Positions 63,581 through 64,000 of a DNA stretch of 64,000 bases are shown here, in pieces. The notes beneath the pieces are model-generated. The model was not told the DNA's origin, ran no database searches, and saw nothing but the letters and a program-made list of their open reading frames with translations. The stretch is from positions 558,001 through 622,000 of the forward strand of contig NW_026570256.1 in the NCBI RefSeq assembly GCF_019649055.1, in the 5' to 3' direction. The stretch is from Paramacrobiotus metropolitanus. Lineage: Eukaryota; Tardigrada; Eutardigrada; Parachela; Macrobiotidae. Both the position numbers and the translations under genes were made by a program. The stretch's first letter is position 1, and each line of letters starts with the position of its first letter.

Positions 63581-64000
63581 TCACTTTCGGGTTTTCCAAT
63601 GAAGTTTCAAATTTTTGAAGACATGCTGGTTAAACACCAATCCAAAGAGAATGGGATCGGTCACCGCTTCCACGGCAAACAGACATGTGGCCACGTTAAA
63701 AAAATTCTTGTTCGTGAAGTCTATGAAATTCGCCGCCAGCGTGGCACCTAGCAGCGGTGTCCAACAGATGACCATACTGATCATCAGGATAACCAGAACT
63801 TGCATGCTCTTCTTCTGAGACCGCGACGATTCTGTGTGGTTATTCACAGTTGTCCGTCCGCCGGTGCCCGCACTGGCACTGTTGGTTGGAGGCTGGGATA
63901 GTGTCCTGTGCAAGATCTTGCGATGACGCTGCCGTTTATGCCAGATAACTGGGAAAGTCAGTAGAATCACCACTTCCGGAATGATGTACACGACCAGCAA
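63581..64000 (-). CDS. Rhodopsin-like GPCR, copy 5 (5' part outside window)
   Basis: The visible 139 residues run from TM5 (VVYIIPEVVILLTFPVIW) through the basic HKRQRHRK loop, a Ser/Thr-rich third loop (TGGRTTVNNHTESSRSQKKS), TM6 (VICWTPLLGATL) and TM7 (TDPILFGLVF) to the stop. Closest to copy 4 (shared SQPPTNSASAGTGG). No break in this part; the first four TMs lie beyond the window. Confidence 0.9.
   Translation of the reverse strand: MLVVYIIPEVVILLTFPVIWHKRQRHRKILHRTLSQPPTNSASAGTGGRTTVNNHTESSRSQKKSMQVLVILMISMVICWTPLLGATLAANFIDFTNKNFFNVATCLFAVEAVTDPILFGLVFNQHVFKNLKLHWKTRK

Overview
The window looks like nuclear DNA of a small invertebrate. Genes are split by short (about 55-150 bp) GT-AG introns. 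There is a local tandem family of rhodopsin-like GPCRs and many TA-flanked terminal-inverted-repeat transposons. A tardigrade or another ecdysozoan is my best guess; that is inference, since no diagnostic marker is present.

Layout. (1) 1-9.5 kb and 38-64 kb: one family of class A-like GPCRs, all on the minus strand (1-827 cut by the window edge, 6205-7170, 38136-39107, 61240-62278 broken, 63581-64000 cut by the edge), plus decayed fragments at 7.9-9.4 kb. Their promoters and flanks are also duplicated, so paralogous sites without insertions identify two MITEs. A lipocalin-like gene lies at 4.4-5.4 kb. (2) 9.8-13.6 kb: degenerate repeats around a decayed multi-pass membrane gene. (3) 13.7-35.5 kb: a block bounded by inverted repeats (13701-13876 and 35341-35515). 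Its core, 20.3-33.1 kb, is a Polinton/Maverick: protein-primed DNA polymerase B, retroviral-type integrase, basic virion-like protein, F54H12.2-like major capsid protein, adenain-like protease, packaging ATPase and several conserved unknown proteins. (4) 36-43.6 kb: DNA transposons, a GPCR and a bulb-type lectin gene. (5) 44-61 kb: satellites, a 15-bp GC-rich minisatellite, hairpin-forming repeats, and a GC-rich stretch (about 50-58.7 kb) that reads like a long-dead coding region.

The most striking part is the Polinton and its right flank. It carries an intronless ARH3-type ADP-ribosylhydrolase that keeps the ADP-ribose-binding loops but has lost the catalytic Glu and most Mg2+ ligands, so it is probably a binding-only pseudoenzyme. 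Just beyond the last Polinton gene lie four consecutive pre-miRNA-like hairpins (33356-33841). Three of them share the same basal stem and the same TTATGAA loop entry while their arms differ. The polymerase has a one-base frameshift, and the ATPase and one unknown gene each carry a single in-frame stop, so this copy looks recently inactivated. Two multi-exon genes (a leucine-rich-repeat type I membrane protein and a Gly-rich protein with a basic tail) and a two-exon gene also sit between the outer inverted repeats and may be cargo or host genes.
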